Numbered from the stretch's first letter, positions 18,315-27,382 are shown. The stretch: 64,000 bases of DNA from Dokdonella sp041395345 (GCF_041395345.1 NZ_JAWLAR010000020.1:10679-74678); one strand, 5' to 3'. The notes: generated by a model from the letters alone, not told the origin. Numbers and translations: made by a program.

Positions 18315-19493
18315 TTACTCGCAGGGCAGCCCGTTGAGGGTGGCCAGGCGAATCCAGCTGCGCGAACCGCTGCCTTGCGGGACAAACGCGGGCAAGCCCG
18401 GATTGGACGCATAGGACAGATTCATGTGATTGCAATCCGGGAAACTGACGGTTGCCGTGCCCCAGATGGTCGGCGGATCGGCTGCGCCGGCATCGCCGCC
18501 CAGACCGCCGCCGGTCACATAGGCCATCGGTGTGGTCGCCACCTTGGCGCCGCGTACGATGTCGACCTGACCGGTCAGCCAGAATGGCAGGCCACTGGGA
18601 TCATAGGCCGACCAGGTGAAGTTGAGCACGAAGGTGTTGGGTTCGCCCGGACGCTGGAAGACCTGCATCACGATACCCTCGCCACTGGCGGTCGGGTCGT
18701 AGTACGCGGTAGCCAGATAGCCCGAAATCGGCAGGTTCTGGAACGCGGCTGGATAGGTCAGGTTGCTCGGATTGTAGGCGGGGATATTGTCTATATAGAA
18801 GAGATTGTCGCTTGGAAAAAGGTTGTCGAACTGAACGCTGAACGGCAGGTTGTAGTCGAAGTAGTTTGCGCCAGCACCTGCATAGTTTTCGAGGACATAC
18901 GTCGTGCTGTCGATAATCGGAGAGTCCGGCAGGACGTCGCTGACCACCGTATTGGGATCAAGCGCAAGTCGCGGGATTTCGTCGAAGCCGTTGGTACTCT
19001 GCTCGATAGCTATGACTGGAAACAACGGATAGATAACCCGGTCCCCCTCATACTGCCCCTGGCGCTGGATGCGCATCAGGGTGGCCGAGTTGAAGAAGAT
19101 TGCGCTGCTGCAGGCGACGCGCCAGATGGTGATGGTTACACCCTCCAGCTCATAGGTTCCGTCGTTGGAGTTGTAGGCGGCGAGGTTGGCCGTGGTGCTG
19201 AAGAGCGGACCGCTCGGCACATCGGGCAGGGGATCAGCGAGGCAGGATGGGGGGTAGGCTCGAAGCGGATTCGGCGTCGGCAGCGAGGGTGTCGCGGAGT
19301 TGATCGCCTCAACCGCTTTCGGAGCGGCACCTTCCGCGCGCCTGGTCAACATCAACATGCGCTCCTGTTGCGCTGCACTGACGCGGGAGGCGCGGTCGGG
19401 GTCTTGAGCAACAGGAATGCGCGGATCGGCAAAAGCGGACATGGAGGCTGTTGCCACCATGACGGCCATAAGGAATCTGACAGGGGACTTCAT
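18315..19493 (-). CDS. secreted protein of unknown function
   Basis: A 392-residue protein with a Sec signal peptide (residues 1-22, cleaved after SAFA). The middle part is unremarkable. The C-terminal 150 residues resemble a beta-rich module repeatedly found in secreted proteins of Lysobacterales: YYDPTASGEGIVMQVFQ, a WSAYDPSGLPFWLTGQ turn, then WGTATVSFPDCNHMNLSY. The start at 19493 is chosen because the signal peptide begins there and GGAG precedes it; the open frame continues upstream to 20333 but that part is antisense to tatD. The module assignment is from memory, so treat it as tentative. Confidence 0.75.
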   Translation of the reverse strand: MKSPVRFLMAVMVATASMSAFADPRIPVAQDPDRASRVSAAQQERMLMLTRRAEGAAPKAVEAINSATPSLPTPNPLRAYPPSCLADPLPDVPSGPLFSTTANLAAYNSNDGTYELEGVTITIWRVACSSAIFFNSATLMRIQRQGQYEGDRVIYPLFPVIAIEQSTNGFDEIPRLALDPNTVVSDVLPDSPIIDSTTYVLENYAGAGANYFDYNLPFSVQFDNLFPSDNLFYIDNIPAYNPSNLTYPAAFQNLPISGYLATAYYDPTASGEGIVMQVFQRPGEPNTFVLNFTWSAYDPSGLPFWLTGQVDIVRGAKVATTPMAYVTGGGLGGDAGAADPPTIWGTATVSFPDCNHMNLSYASNPGLPAFVPQGSGSRSWIRLATLNGLPCE

Positions 19494-19640
19494 TGCAGCA
19501 CTCCAGCATGGATGGGGATGTTCAGGGCGAGTCTCGCAGTGACCCGGTGAATTGGCAATGAACCTCATTTTTACAAATCGCGATCTGGGCGGATCGGGAG
19601 CCAGTCCGCATAATGGCGTTTCACTCCATGCAGGCTTCCC

Positions 19641-20426
19641 ATGCAGCTGATCGATATTGGCGCCAACCTGACCCACGAGTCGTTTCGACCGGATTTCGAT
19701 CAGGTCCTCGAACGTGCCGAGGCGCAAGGCGTGACCCGGATGGTCGTCACCGGGGCCAGTGCAGCCGGCAGCCGCACGGCCCTGAGCCTGGCCCAGTCCC
19801 ACCCGGGCCGGCTGTTCGCGACTGCGGGCGTGCACCCTCACCATGCAGTGGACTATGACGATGCCACCGACGCGCTGCTGCGTGAACTGAGTCTGTCCGA
19901 CTGTGTCAGAGCGGTCGGCGAAACGGGCCTCGACTACCACCGCAACTACTCGCCACCGGCGGCCCAGGCCGAAGCCTTCCAGCGCCAGCTCGAGATCGCC
20001 GCAGGCTGCGGCAAGCCGCTGTTCCTGCATCAGCGCGACGCGCATGCCGACTTCATGGCCATGATGAAGGCTTTCGATGGCCGCCTCGGCAAGGTTGTCG
20101 TGCACTGCTTCACCGGCACCCGCGAGGAAATGGTCGATTACCTCGATGCCGGCTGGCACATCGGCATCACCGGCTGGCTCTGCGACGAACGCCGCGGTAC
20201 CCACCTGCGCGAACTCGTGCGCGACATCCCGGCCGACCGCCTCATGATCGAAACCGACTCGCCCTACCTGCTGCCACGCACGGTCACGCCGAAACCCTCG
20301 CACCGCCGCAACGAACCCATGTATCTCAGGCACATCGTCGAGGAACTCGCTCGGGATCGTGGTGAAGAGGTTGAACTCACTGCCGCCAATGCGACGGCAA
20401 CGAGCCGGGCGTTTTTCGGGATCTGA
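19641..20426 (+). CDS. tatD: TatD family metal-dependent deoxyribonuclease
   Basis: A 261-residue TIM-barrel hydrolase. The N-terminus reads DIGANLTHESF, the TatD-type variant lacking the HxH of its paralogues YcfH/YjjV. Metal and catalytic motifs follow: AVGETGLDYHRN (glutamate), LFLHQRDAH (histidine), VVHCFTG (histidine) and MIETDSPYLLPR (aspartate). TatD is a cytoplasmic 3'-5' exonuclease on DNA/RNA linked to repair of oxidative damage; it is not required for Tat export. It is a lone gene. Confidence 0.94.
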   Translation: MQLIDIGANLTHESFRPDFDQVLERAEAQGVTRMVVTGASAAGSRTALSLAQSHPGRLFATAGVHPHHAVDYDDATDALLRELSLSDCVRAVGETGLDYHRNYSPPAAQAEAFQRQLEIAAGCGKPLFLHQRDAHADFMAMMKAFDGRLGKVVVHCFTGTREEMVDYLDAGWHIGITGWLCDERRGTHLRELVRDIPADRLMIETDSPYLLPRTVTPKPSHRRNEPMYLRHIVEELARDRGEEVELTAANATATSRAFFGI

Positions 20427-20436
20427 GTTTGTCGTG

Positions 20437-20603
20437 AGTGGGGGAGCGGCTAGCGGTAGACGGTAGGCGGGGAGCCATAAGCGGTCAGCGGGAGAAGGAA
20501 ACAGGCGGATGGCGGAATCAACGTTGTGGCATTTGGCGTGTTGCCGACACGGCTCCGGGCTTTAGCCGCCAGAACAGCTCTTCCCGCTAACCGCTCCCCC
20601 GCT
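20437..20603. repeat. inverted repeat (20-base arms)
   Basis: AGTGGGGGAGCGGCTAGCGG at 20437-20456 pairs with CCGCTAACCGCTCCCCCGCT at 20584-20603 (18 of 20 match), 127 bases apart, between convergent tatD and the ABC permease gene. It may also act as a transcription stop for both. Confidence 0.75.
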
Positions 20604-20612
20604 AACCAAAAT

Positions 20613-21395
20613 TCAGCTTCGCAAGCCGATCCCGCGCTTCAGCAACCACAATCCCAGCGTGCCCAGCACGAGGACAAACCCGATCATCAGTGCGAAGGCG
20701 ACGCCGACCGGGATATCGCTGGTGCCGAGCAGGCCGTAGCGGAAGGCGTTGACCATGTAGAACACCGGATTGGCGTGGGTCATGGTCTGGGCCCAGTCCG
20801 GCAGCATCTTGACCGAATAGAACACGCCGCCCAGATAGGTCAGCGGGGTCAGGATGAAGGTTGGCACGATGGCGACGTCATCGAACTTCTTCGCATAGAT
20901 GGCGTTGACGAAACCGGCCAGCGAGAAGATCGTCGCTCCGAGCAATACGGTGGCGATCGTGATCAGCGGATGCGGAATGCGCACCCTGGTGAACAGCATC
21001 GCGATGCAGAGCACGATGATGCCGACCAGCAGGCCGCGCAGCACGGCGCCGACGACGTAGCCGCCGAGGATGACCCAGTTCGGCATCGGGCTGACCAGCA
21101 TTTCCTCGATGTGGCGGCCGAACTTGGCGCCGAAGAAACTCGATGAAATATTCCCGTAGCTGTTCTGGATGATCGACATCATGACCAGGCCGGGCACGAT
21201 GAAATCCATGTAGTCGTAGCCGCCCATGTCGCCGATGCGACTGCCGATCAGGCTGCCGAAAATCAGGAAGTAGAGCGTCATCGTGATCGCCGGCGGGACC
21301 AGGGTCTGGCCCCAGATGCGCAGGATGCGCATGACTTCGCGACGCGCGATCGTTAACAGTGCGGTCAGGTTCGGGTGTGCCGATGGCTTGCTCAT
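20613..21395 (-). CDS. ABC-2 type transporter permease (YadH-like)
   Basis: A 260-residue permease with six predicted membrane helices and the ABC2_membrane core (FIVPGLVMMSIIQNSYGNISSS, then RHIEEMLVSPMP coupling helix, and a late LTPLTYLGGVFYSV segment). It matches YadH of E. coli in size and motifs. The start codon overlaps the ATPase stop by ATGA, so it pairs with the YadG-like ATPase as a drug or lipid-type exporter of unknown substrate. Confidence 0.9.
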   Translation of the reverse strand: MSKPSAHPNLTALLTIARREVMRILRIWGQTLVPPAITMTLYFLIFGSLIGSRIGDMGGYDYMDFIVPGLVMMSIIQNSYGNISSSFFGAKFGRHIEEMLVSPMPNWVILGGYVVGAVLRGLLVGIIVLCIAMLFTRVRIPHPLITIATVLLGATIFSLAGFVNAIYAKKFDDVAIVPTFILTPLTYLGGVFYSVKMLPDWAQTMTHANPVFYMVNAFRYGLLGTSDIPVGVAFALMIGFVLVLGTLGLWLLKRGIGLRS

Positions 21396-22327
21396 GCCGC
21401 CGTCTCCTTGCCACCGGTGAGGCGGACGAACAACTCCTCGAGGCGATTGGTCCTGGTGCGCATCGAGCGCACGCGGATTCCGGCCGAATCGAGACTCGAA
21501 AAGACGCCGTTGAGATCGCGTGCGCGCGGCATTTCCAGATCCAGCGTGTGGCTGTCTTCGGCGCGGATGGTGACGCCGTCGATGCGCGGCAACTCGGCCG
21601 GCAGCTCGCCGTCGATATCGAGCAGGAATCCCTCGACATCGAGCTTGGCCAACAGGGTCTTCATCGGCCCGTTCTCGATGATGTTGCCACCATCGATGAT
21701 GGCAAGGTTGCGGCAGAGGCTTTCCGCCTCTTCAAGGTAATGCGTGGTCAGAATGACCGTGGTGCCTGCCGCATTGACCTCCTTCAGGGTGCGCCACATG
21801 CCGCGCCGGATTTCGATGTCGACACCGGCCGTGGGTTCGTCGAGGATCAGCAGGCGTGGCCGCGTCATCATGGCGCGGGCGATCATCAGGCGCCGTTTCA
21901 TGCCACCCGAAAGCGTGCGCGACATCGTGTGCGCCTTGTCCCAGAGCTGGGCGCGGCGCAGTTCCTCCTCGGCGCGGACTTTTGCGTCGGCGCGAGGAAT
22001 GCCATAGAAGCCGGCGTAGTTGCAGAGGATGTCGAAAGGCTTTTCGAAGAAGTTGAAATTGACTTCCTGCGGGACCAGGCCGAGCAAACGCATGGCCGCC
22101 TCGCGGTCTTCTTCGATATCGACGCCGAACACCTTGACCGAGCCCGAGCTGGCATTGACCAGCGAGCTGACGACACCGATCAGGGTCGACTTGCCGGCAC
22201 CGTTGGGACCGAGCAGGGCGAAAAAATCACCGGGCTGGACGCAAAGCGAAACGCCCTTGAGGGCTTCGACGCCGCCGGCGTAGATCTTGCGCAGCTCGTG
22301 GATTTCGAGCGCGGGGACTGTGCTCAT
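21392..22327 (-). CDS. ABC transporter ATP-binding protein (YadG-like)
   Basis: A 311-residue ATPase: Walker A GPNGAGKSTL, signature LSGGMKRRLMIARAM, Walker B RLLILDEPTAGVD, H-loop TTHYLEEAE, then a DUF4162-like C-terminal extension (residues about 225-311) found in DrrA/YadG proteins. The ATG at 22327 aligns with YadG (308 residues); the open frame continues to 22417 but across the divergent promoter region. Coupled to the permease by ATGA. Confidence 0.92.
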   Translation of the reverse strand: MSTVPALEIHELRKIYAGGVEALKGVSLCVQPGDFFALLGPNGAGKSTLIGVVSSLVNASSGSVKVFGVDIEEDREAAMRLLGLVPQEVNFNFFEKPFDILCNYAGFYGIPRADAKVRAEEELRRAQLWDKAHTMSRTLSGGMKRRLMIARAMMTRPRLLILDEPTAGVDIEIRRGMWRTLKEVNAAGTTVILTTHYLEEAESLCRNLAIIDGGNIIENGPMKTLLAKLDVEGFLLDIDGELPAELPRIDGVTIRAEDSHTLDLEMPRARDLNGVFSSLDSAGIRVRSMRTRTNRLEELFVRLTGGKETAA

Positions 22328-22409
22328 GGACAATTTCAGGAATGATGGGGCGAAGAGGCCAACTCGGCCCTGATAGTATAGCGGGCTACTCCCCGTCCCC
22401 GTATTTGCC
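22328..22409. promoter_or_regulatory. divergent promoter region yadG-like / ferredoxin reductase
   Basis: 82 bases between divergent starts. A TATACT box on the minus strand (around 22376-22381) is a plausible -10 for the exporter operon. No well-placed -35 box was confirmed on either strand. Confidence 0.35.
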
Positions 22410-23162
22410 GTGGCCATCGTCCATTTTCCGCTTCGCCTCGTCTCCGCCTACATGCTCGCACCGGCCGTGCGCCACATGGCCTTCGAACGCGCCGATGGCC
22501 TGCCATTCGCCTTCATCCCGGGTCAGTTCATCCAGATCCATTTCAACTACGAAGACGGCAAGCCGACCAAGCGCAGCTATTCGGTGGGCACGGTTGCTCA
22601 GGGCGACGCCACGCCGATCAGCCTGATCGAGATTGCCGTGTCCTATGTCGACGGCGGCGCGGCAACGGCCCTGCTCGGCAATCTGGAAGTCGGCGGAACA
22701 GTTGATGCGAGTGGCCCCTTTGGACGCTTCTGCCTGATGGATGCCGATACCAATTCGCGCTACCTGCTGGTCGCCACTGGCACAGGCGTCACGCCCTATC
22801 GGGCCATGCTGCCGCTGATCGCCCGCCTTGTGCAGAGTCGTGGCTGTACCTTCGAACTGATCTACGGCGCGCGCAACGAAGCCGACCTGCTGTATGGCGA
22901 GGAGTTCGCGGCGTTCGCCGAAGCCACGCCGGGATTTCGTTTCCACCCGTGTTTCAGCCGCGAACCTCGTGCCGTACCGAGGCCGGGCGACGTCCACGGT
23001 CGCGTACAGGTGGCGCTCCAAACCCTGCAGCCCGACATCGAGAACGATATCGTTTACCTCTGCGGCAATCCCGACATGGTCGACCAGAGCTTCGCGATGC
23101 TGAAGGAGGCTGGCCTGCCGGTGCCGCATATCCGCCGCGAGAAATACATCTCCTCGCGTTGA
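22410..23162 (+). CDS. ferredoxin--NADP(+) reductase (Fpr-like)
   Basis: A 250-residue flavoprotein of the FNR superfamily. The FAD-binding region holds KRSYSVGT (RxYS motif) and a VGGTVDASGPFGRF strand; the NADP half holds LLVATGTGVTPYRAML, a YGARNEADLLY segment and YLCGNPDMVDQSF, ending in KYISSR. Such enzymes exchange electrons between NADPH and ferredoxin or flavodoxin in the cytoplasm. GTG start. It is monocistronic and divergent from the exporter operon. Confidence 0.88.
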   Translation: MAIVHFPLRLVSAYMLAPAVRHMAFERADGLPFAFIPGQFIQIHFNYEDGKPTKRSYSVGTVAQGDATPISLIEIAVSYVDGGAATALLGNLEVGGTVDASGPFGRFCLMDADTNSRYLLVATGTGVTPYRAMLPLIARLVQSRGCTFELIYGARNEADLLYGEEFAAFAEATPGFRFHPCFSREPRAVPRPGDVHGRVQVALQTLQPDIENDIVYLCGNPDMVDQSFAMLKEAGLPVPHIRREKYISSR

Positions 23163-23253
23163 ACGGGCTTTCGGTGCTTGCCCAACGGCCTGGATTCCGT
23201 AGCATCACGGCTGAAGCCCGGTCCTGCAGAGTCCTTGTGCTCCAGGCGACAAA

Positions 23254-23271
23254 TGTCAAGTGTCCTTGACA
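23254..23271. promoter_or_regulatory. operator palindrome 1
   Basis: TGTCAAG-TGTC-CTTGACA, a perfect 7-bp inverted repeat with a 4-base spacer, 56 bases upstream of the first gene of the XRE operon. The XRE protein encoded there is the likely ligand. Confidence 0.7.
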
Positions 23272-23297
23272 CATCGCCTGGTGGCCGTTACTCTTGA

Positions 23298-23315
23298 TGT
23301 CAAGCTTACTTGACA
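23298..23315. promoter_or_regulatory. operator palindrome 2
   Basis: TGTCAAG-CTTA-CTTGACA, identical half-sites to operator 1, centred 44 bases downstream (about four helical turns) and only 11 bases before the ATG at 23327. The CTTGACA half could also serve as a -35 element, so binding would occlude transcription and translation start. Confidence 0.7.
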
Positions 23316-23326
23316 CAGGTCGACAC

Positions 23327-23734
23327 ATGAACGCCCCACAACCTTCGCCGCGACGCCTGCACGGTTGCCTGATCGCGGCCCTGGCCTATCTCGCCACTAC
23401 CGCGCTCTGTCTCTGGCTGCTCAGGCAGCCACTGGCCGAGGCGCCGACCCTATTGCGTGCCGGCGTGAGTCTGTTGCCCGTGATAGCCATTGGCTTCTCG
23501 ATACGCGAGGTGCTGCGCCTGGTTCGGGCCAGCGACGAACTGCAGCGCCGAATCGATCTGGAGGCGCTGGCGGTTGCCGCGATCACGGTCGGGCTCGGAT
23601 GTCTGAGTCTGTCTTTGCTGGTGGGAGCAAATGTATTGGCGATCGAAGGCAAGACCGTCCTGACCTGGATCCTGCCGGCCCTGTCGGTCACCTATCTGAT
23701 CGCCCGGTTCTTCGCTCAGGCGCGTTATCGATGA
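23327..23734 (+). CDS. small four-TM membrane protein partner of the XRE regulator
   Basis: A 135-residue inner-membrane protein with about four hydrophobic segments (26-43, 55-70, 88-108, 116-130) and a cytoplasmic amphipathic stretch RASDELQRRIDLEALAVA between them. Proteins with this DELQRRI-LEALA element often precede small XRE regulators; I know of no assigned function. ATG at 23327 is preferred over a TTG at 23294 because the latter runs through operator 2. The stop overlaps the regulator start by ATGA. Confidence 0.75.
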   Translation: MNAPQPSPRRLHGCLIAALAYLATTALCLWLLRQPLAEAPTLLRAGVSLLPVIAIGFSIREVLRLVRASDELQRRIDLEALAVAAITVGLGCLSLSLLVGANVLAIEGKTVLTWILPALSVTYLIARFFAQARYR

Positions 23735-23925
23735 ACAACCGCGTCCGCGAACTCCGCGGCGCCAGCGGCTGGTCGCAAGCCGAACTGGCCGAGCGCCTGG
23801 CCGTGTCACGACAGACCATCAACGCAATAGAAACCGGCAAATACGATCCCAGCCTGCCGCTCGCCTTCGCCATCGCGCGCCTGTTTGGCGAAGCGATCGA
23901 AGCGATTTTCACCCCCGACCCCTGA
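23731..23925 (+). CDS. small XRE-family transcriptional regulator
   Basis: A 64-residue protein that is essentially one helix-turn-helix domain: MNNRVRELRGASGWSQAELA, then the recognition helix SRQTINAIETGKYDPSLPLA. It belongs to the short YozG-like XRE group, which lack an effector domain. It likely binds the two TGTCAAG-N4-CTTGACA sites ahead of its operon and autoregulates. It is coupled by ATGA to the membrane gene before it and followed after 12 bases by the S33 peptidase gene. Confidence 0.9.
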   Translation: MNNRVRELRGASGWSQAELAERLAVSRQTINAIETGKYDPSLPLAFAIARLFGEAIEAIFTPDP

Positions 23926-23937
23926 GACGCCGCATCG

Positions 23938-25479
23938 ATGAAGAAGAACCACCGGATTGCCGTTGCCGTCGCGCTTGTCGTCGCGGTAGTGGCCTATTCA
24001 AGGCTGCACAAGTCGACCGGGGCCGATACGACTGCCCCGTCATCGCGTGGCCAGTACCTGATTTCCGCGCATGCCGAATCCTTTCGCTTTGGCAGCCTCG
24101 AATTCAAGGCTTGCGCGTTGACCCAGGAACACTCGGCCGCGACCACCGAAGCGTATTGCGCGCCGTTCGAGGTCATGGAGAATCGAGCCGATCCGGCCAG
24201 CCGCAGGATCCAGCTTCGTCTCGCCCTTGTCGCGGCCAACGGCGCGGCCGATGACGACTTCATCGTGTTCCTTGCCGGTGGCCCGGGTCAGTCCGCCGTC
24301 GACAGCTGGCCGCGCATCGCACCGGCACTGGCGTTTGCGCGCAGGCACCGGCACGTACTCCTGCTCGACCAGCGTGGCACCGGCGAATCGAATCCACTGA
24401 ACTGCGCGGCGCTTGCTGACGGAGACGCCATGCCGGAGTTCGATCCGCAGCGCATGGCAGAACAGACCCGCGCCTGTGCGGAAGAAGTCGGCATGCATGC
24501 CGACCCGCGCTACTACTCGACGTCCGATGCCGTGGCCGATCTCGAAGAGCTGCGCCAGGCGCTGGGCGCGCCGCGCTTCGATCTGGTCGGCGTCTCCTAC
24601 GGAACCCGCCTCGCCCAGCATTACACCAGGCGCCACACCGAGGGCGTGCGCAGCATGGTCCTGGACAGTGTCGTGCCGAATGAGCTCGCGCTCGGCGGCG
24701 AGTTCGCAATCAACCTCGATAACGCACTCAAGGCCCAGTTCGCCAATTGTGCGGCTCATCCAGCTTGTGCAGCGGCCTTTCCGGACCCTTACACCGACCT
24801 GATGCGCCTGCGCGACCAGTTGCGCGAAGCGCCGCGCGACGTGCACTACGCCGATCCGATCAGCTTCGAAGCCAAAACCGCGCGACTCGATGCCTTCGGC
24901 CTGGCCGGGCTGATCCGTCTGTTTGCCTACTCACCGGAAACGGCCGCGCTGATTCCGCATACGGTTTCCGAAGCGCTTGCCGGCAATGACGCCGCACTGA
25001 TGGGACAGATGGGCGTCATCGCGCAAGGCGTGGAAGAGCTCGCCGGCAGTGGCATGCAGCTTTCGGTGGTCTGCGCCGAGGACGCTGATCGCCTCGTTGC
25101 CGATGCCAGCGTTGCGGACACCTTGCTGGGCAACCAGATGGTCGAGATGATGCAGTCGCAATGCGCGATCTGGCCGCATGGCGAACGACCGCCGGATTTC
25201 AATGAGCCGGCGCGTGGCGACACGCCCGTGCTGGTGCTGGAAGGCGAGCTCGATCCGGTCACACCGCCACGCTACGGCGAGCAGGTTGTCGCCGGACTCG
25301 AAGCGGCACGACTCATCGTCGTCAAAGGCCAGGGTCACAACGTGATCGGGCGTGGCTGCCTGCCGAAACTGGTCAGCGAATTCATGGACACGCTGGATCC
25401 GGCAGCGCTCGATGTCGCCTGTGCCGACGAACTCGGCCAGATTCCCCATTTCATCGATTTCAACGGAGCCGCGCCATGA
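23938..25479 (+). CDS. S33-family alpha/beta hydrolase (TAP/tripeptidyl aminopeptidase-like)
   Basis: A 513-residue alpha/beta-fold hydrolase with an N-terminal hydrophobic signal or anchor (about 6-22), so probably periplasmic. The oxyanion motif GGPGQSA and DQRGTGES mark the S33 family; the nucleophile is S220 in VGVSYGTRL; the C-terminal TAP-like domain has GELDPVTPP (aspartate) and GQGHNVIGRGC (histidine). Expected activity is release of N-terminal peptides or amino acids, or ester cleavage. The stop codon overlaps the downstream ABC ATPase by ATGA, tying the enzyme to an exporter. Confidence 0.88.
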   Translation: MKKNHRIAVAVALVVAVVAYSRLHKSTGADTTAPSSRGQYLISAHAESFRFGSLEFKACALTQEHSAATTEAYCAPFEVMENRADPASRRIQLRLALVAANGAADDDFIVFLAGGPGQSAVDSWPRIAPALAFARRHRHVLLLDQRGTGESNPLNCAALADGDAMPEFDPQRMAEQTRACAEEVGMHADPRYYSTSDAVADLEELRQALGAPRFDLVGVSYGTRLAQHYTRRHTEGVRSMVLDSVVPNELALGGEFAINLDNALKAQFANCAAHPACAAAFPDPYTDLMRLRDQLREAPRDVHYADPISFEAKTARLDAFGLAGLIRLFAYSPETAALIPHTVSEALAGNDAALMGQMGVIAQGVEELAGSGMQLSVVCAEDADRLVADASVADTLLGNQMVEMMQSQCAIWPHGERPPDFNEPARGDTPVLVLEGELDPVTPPRYGEQVVAGLEAARLIVVKGQGHNVIGRGCLPKLVSEFMDTLDPAALDVACADELGQIPHFIDFNGAAP

Positions 25480-26210
25480 TCGAACTGAAGGATCTGCACA
25501 AGGCGTTCGCTGCCGTGAAGGCGGTTGATGGCGTGTCGTTCATTGCACGCGATGGCGAAATCACCGGATTGCTCGGGCCGAACGGCGCAGGCAAGACCAC
25601 AACCCTGCGCATGCTCTACACCCTGATGAAGCCGGACCGCGGCCAGGTGCTGGTCGACGGCATCGACGCCGCCACCGATCCGATCGCGGTACGTCGCCGG
25701 CTGGGCGTATTGCCGGATGCGCGCGGCCTGTACAAGCGTCTCAGTTCGCGCGAGAACATCGAATACTTTGGTCGCCTGCAAGGCATGGACGAAGCATTGA
25801 TCAGAACGCGCTGCGATGCGCTGATCAAGGCGCTCGACATGGACGAGATCGCCGAACGCCGCACCGAAGGATTCTCCCAGGGCCAGCGCGTCAAGACGGC
25901 GATCGCACGCGCGCTGATCCACGATCCGAAGAACTGCATCCTCGACGAGCCGACCAATGGTCTCGACGTCATGGCAACCCGCGCGATGCGCGACTTCCTG
26001 CGTCGCCTGAGAGACGAAGGACGCTGCGTGCTGTTCTCCAGCCACATCATGCAGGAGGTCGCTGCGCTGTGTGATCGCATCGTCGTCATTGCGCAGGGTC
26101 GCGTCGTCGCCGACGCCTCGCCCGAGGCCCTGCGCGAACAGGCGGGTACGCCAAACCTCGAAGATGCGTTCGTCAAGGTGATCGGATCCGCAGAAGGACT
26201 CGCCGCATGA
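25476..26210 (+). CDS. ABC transporter ATP-binding protein (NatA-like)
   Basis: A 244-residue ATPase: Walker A LGPNGAGKTTTL, signature FSQGQRVKTAIARAL (Gln for the first Gly of LSGGQ, as in NatA-type subunits), Walker B NCILDEPTNGLD, H-loop SSHIMQEV. NatAB in Bacillus extrudes sodium; close paralogues export other substrates, so the sodium role is only a possibility. It overlaps the peptidase before it and the permease after it by ATGA, so three genes are translationally coupled. Confidence 0.9.
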   Translation: MIELKDLHKAFAAVKAVDGVSFIARDGEITGLLGPNGAGKTTTLRMLYTLMKPDRGQVLVDGIDAATDPIAVRRRLGVLPDARGLYKRLSSRENIEYFGRLQGMDEALIRTRCDALIKALDMDEIAERRTEGFSQGQRVKTAIARALIHDPKNCILDEPTNGLDVMATRAMRDFLRRLRDEGRCVLFSSHIMQEVAALCDRIVVIAQGRVVADASPEALREQAGTPNLEDAFVKVIGSAEGLAA

Positions 26211-27382
26211 AGTCCATACTGACCGTGTTCTGGAAGGAAGTGCGCGAGAACATCCGCGATCGTCGCACCGTGCTGAACACCCTGGTCACCGGCCCGCTGA
26301 TGGCGCCGCTGATCTTCGTCCTGCTGATCAACGGCATCGTTTCGCGCGAACTCGACAAGGCCGAGAAACCCTTGCCGGTGCCCGTGATCGGTGCCGAGCA
26401 TGCGGCCAACCTGATCGATGCGCTCAAGCAGAGCGGCATCATCATCAAGGAGGCCATCGCCGAGCCCGAACGCGCCGTGCGCGAACAGGAAGTCGATCTC
26501 GTGCTGCGCATTCCGGAACGCTTCGGAGAGGCCTGGAGCAAGGGCGAACCGGCGGAAGTCGAACTGATCTACGACGAATCCCAGCGCGATGCGCAGGGTT
26601 CGGTGGGCCGGCTGCGCGCGATCCTGGAGGGCTACGGCCAACGCACCTCGACCATGCGCGTACTCGCACGTGGCCTGTCCCCCTCGATCATGCGACCGCT
26701 GGTCGTGGCCAATCGGGATCAGTCCACCGCGCAGGCGCGTGGCGGCATGATGTTCTCGATGCTTCCTTACTTCTTCATTCTCGGTGCCTTCATTGGCGGC
26801 ATGGCCCTGGCCATCGACACCACCGCCGGCGAGCGCGAGCGCCAGTCGCTCGAACCGCTTTTCGCCAATCCGGTCGCGCGTTCGAAGATCCTGCTTGGCA
26901 AGCTCGGTGCGACCGGCATGTTCGCGCTGACCACCCTGTTGCTCAGCATCATTGCGTTCTCCTTCGCCGGTCAGTTCATGCCGACCGAGAAGCTCGGAAT
27001 GACGCTTTCGATCGGCCCCCGCTTCGCCCTGCTGACCCTGCTCGTGATGTTCCCGCTGGTGTTCCTCATTTCCTCGCTGCAGACGCTCGCTGCCGCGTTC
27101 GCCAGGACCTTCCGCGAAGCGCAGACCTATCTTTCGCTGCTGATGTTCGTGCCTGCCGTGCCGACCCTGCTGATGTCGGTATTTCCGTTCAAGACCGAAA
27201 CCTGGATGTACGCGGTGCCGCTGGTCGGCCAGCAGGTCACGATCACGCGCCTGATGCGCGGCGAATTCGTGGCCAGCTCCGAGATCGCGCTCTGTGTGGC
27301 CTGCACCTCGCTCGCCGCCGTGCTGGTCTACTTCATCACTGCGCGCATCTATGACGGCGAGCGCCTGGCCATCTCGACCTGA
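26207..27382 (+). CDS. ABC transporter permease (NatB-like)
   Basis: A 391-residue ABC-2 permease of the NatB/YhaP type: TM1 at about 23-45, a large extracytoplasmic loop (about 46-175), then five TMs in the C-terminal half, with the TTAGERERQSLEPLFANP motif on the cytoplasmic side before TM3 typical of this group. It is the last gene of the XRE operon. With the preceding ATPase it forms one exporter; the coupled S33 hydrolase may process or be linked to its substrate. Confidence 0.9.
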   Translation: MKSILTVFWKEVRENIRDRRTVLNTLVTGPLMAPLIFVLLINGIVSRELDKAEKPLPVPVIGAEHAANLIDALKQSGIIIKEAIAEPERAVREQEVDLVLRIPERFGEAWSKGEPAEVELIYDESQRDAQGSVGRLRAILEGYGQRTSTMRVLARGLSPSIMRPLVVANRDQSTAQARGGMMFSMLPYFFILGAFIGGMALAIDTTAGERERQSLEPLFANPVARSKILLGKLGATGMFALTTLLLSIIAFSFAGQFMPTEKLGMTLSIGPRFALLTLLVMFPLVFLISSLQTLAAAFARTFREAQTYLSLLMFVPAVPTLLMSVFPFKTETWMYAVPLVGQQVTITRLMRGEFVASSEIALCVACTSLAAVLVYFITARIYDGERLAIST

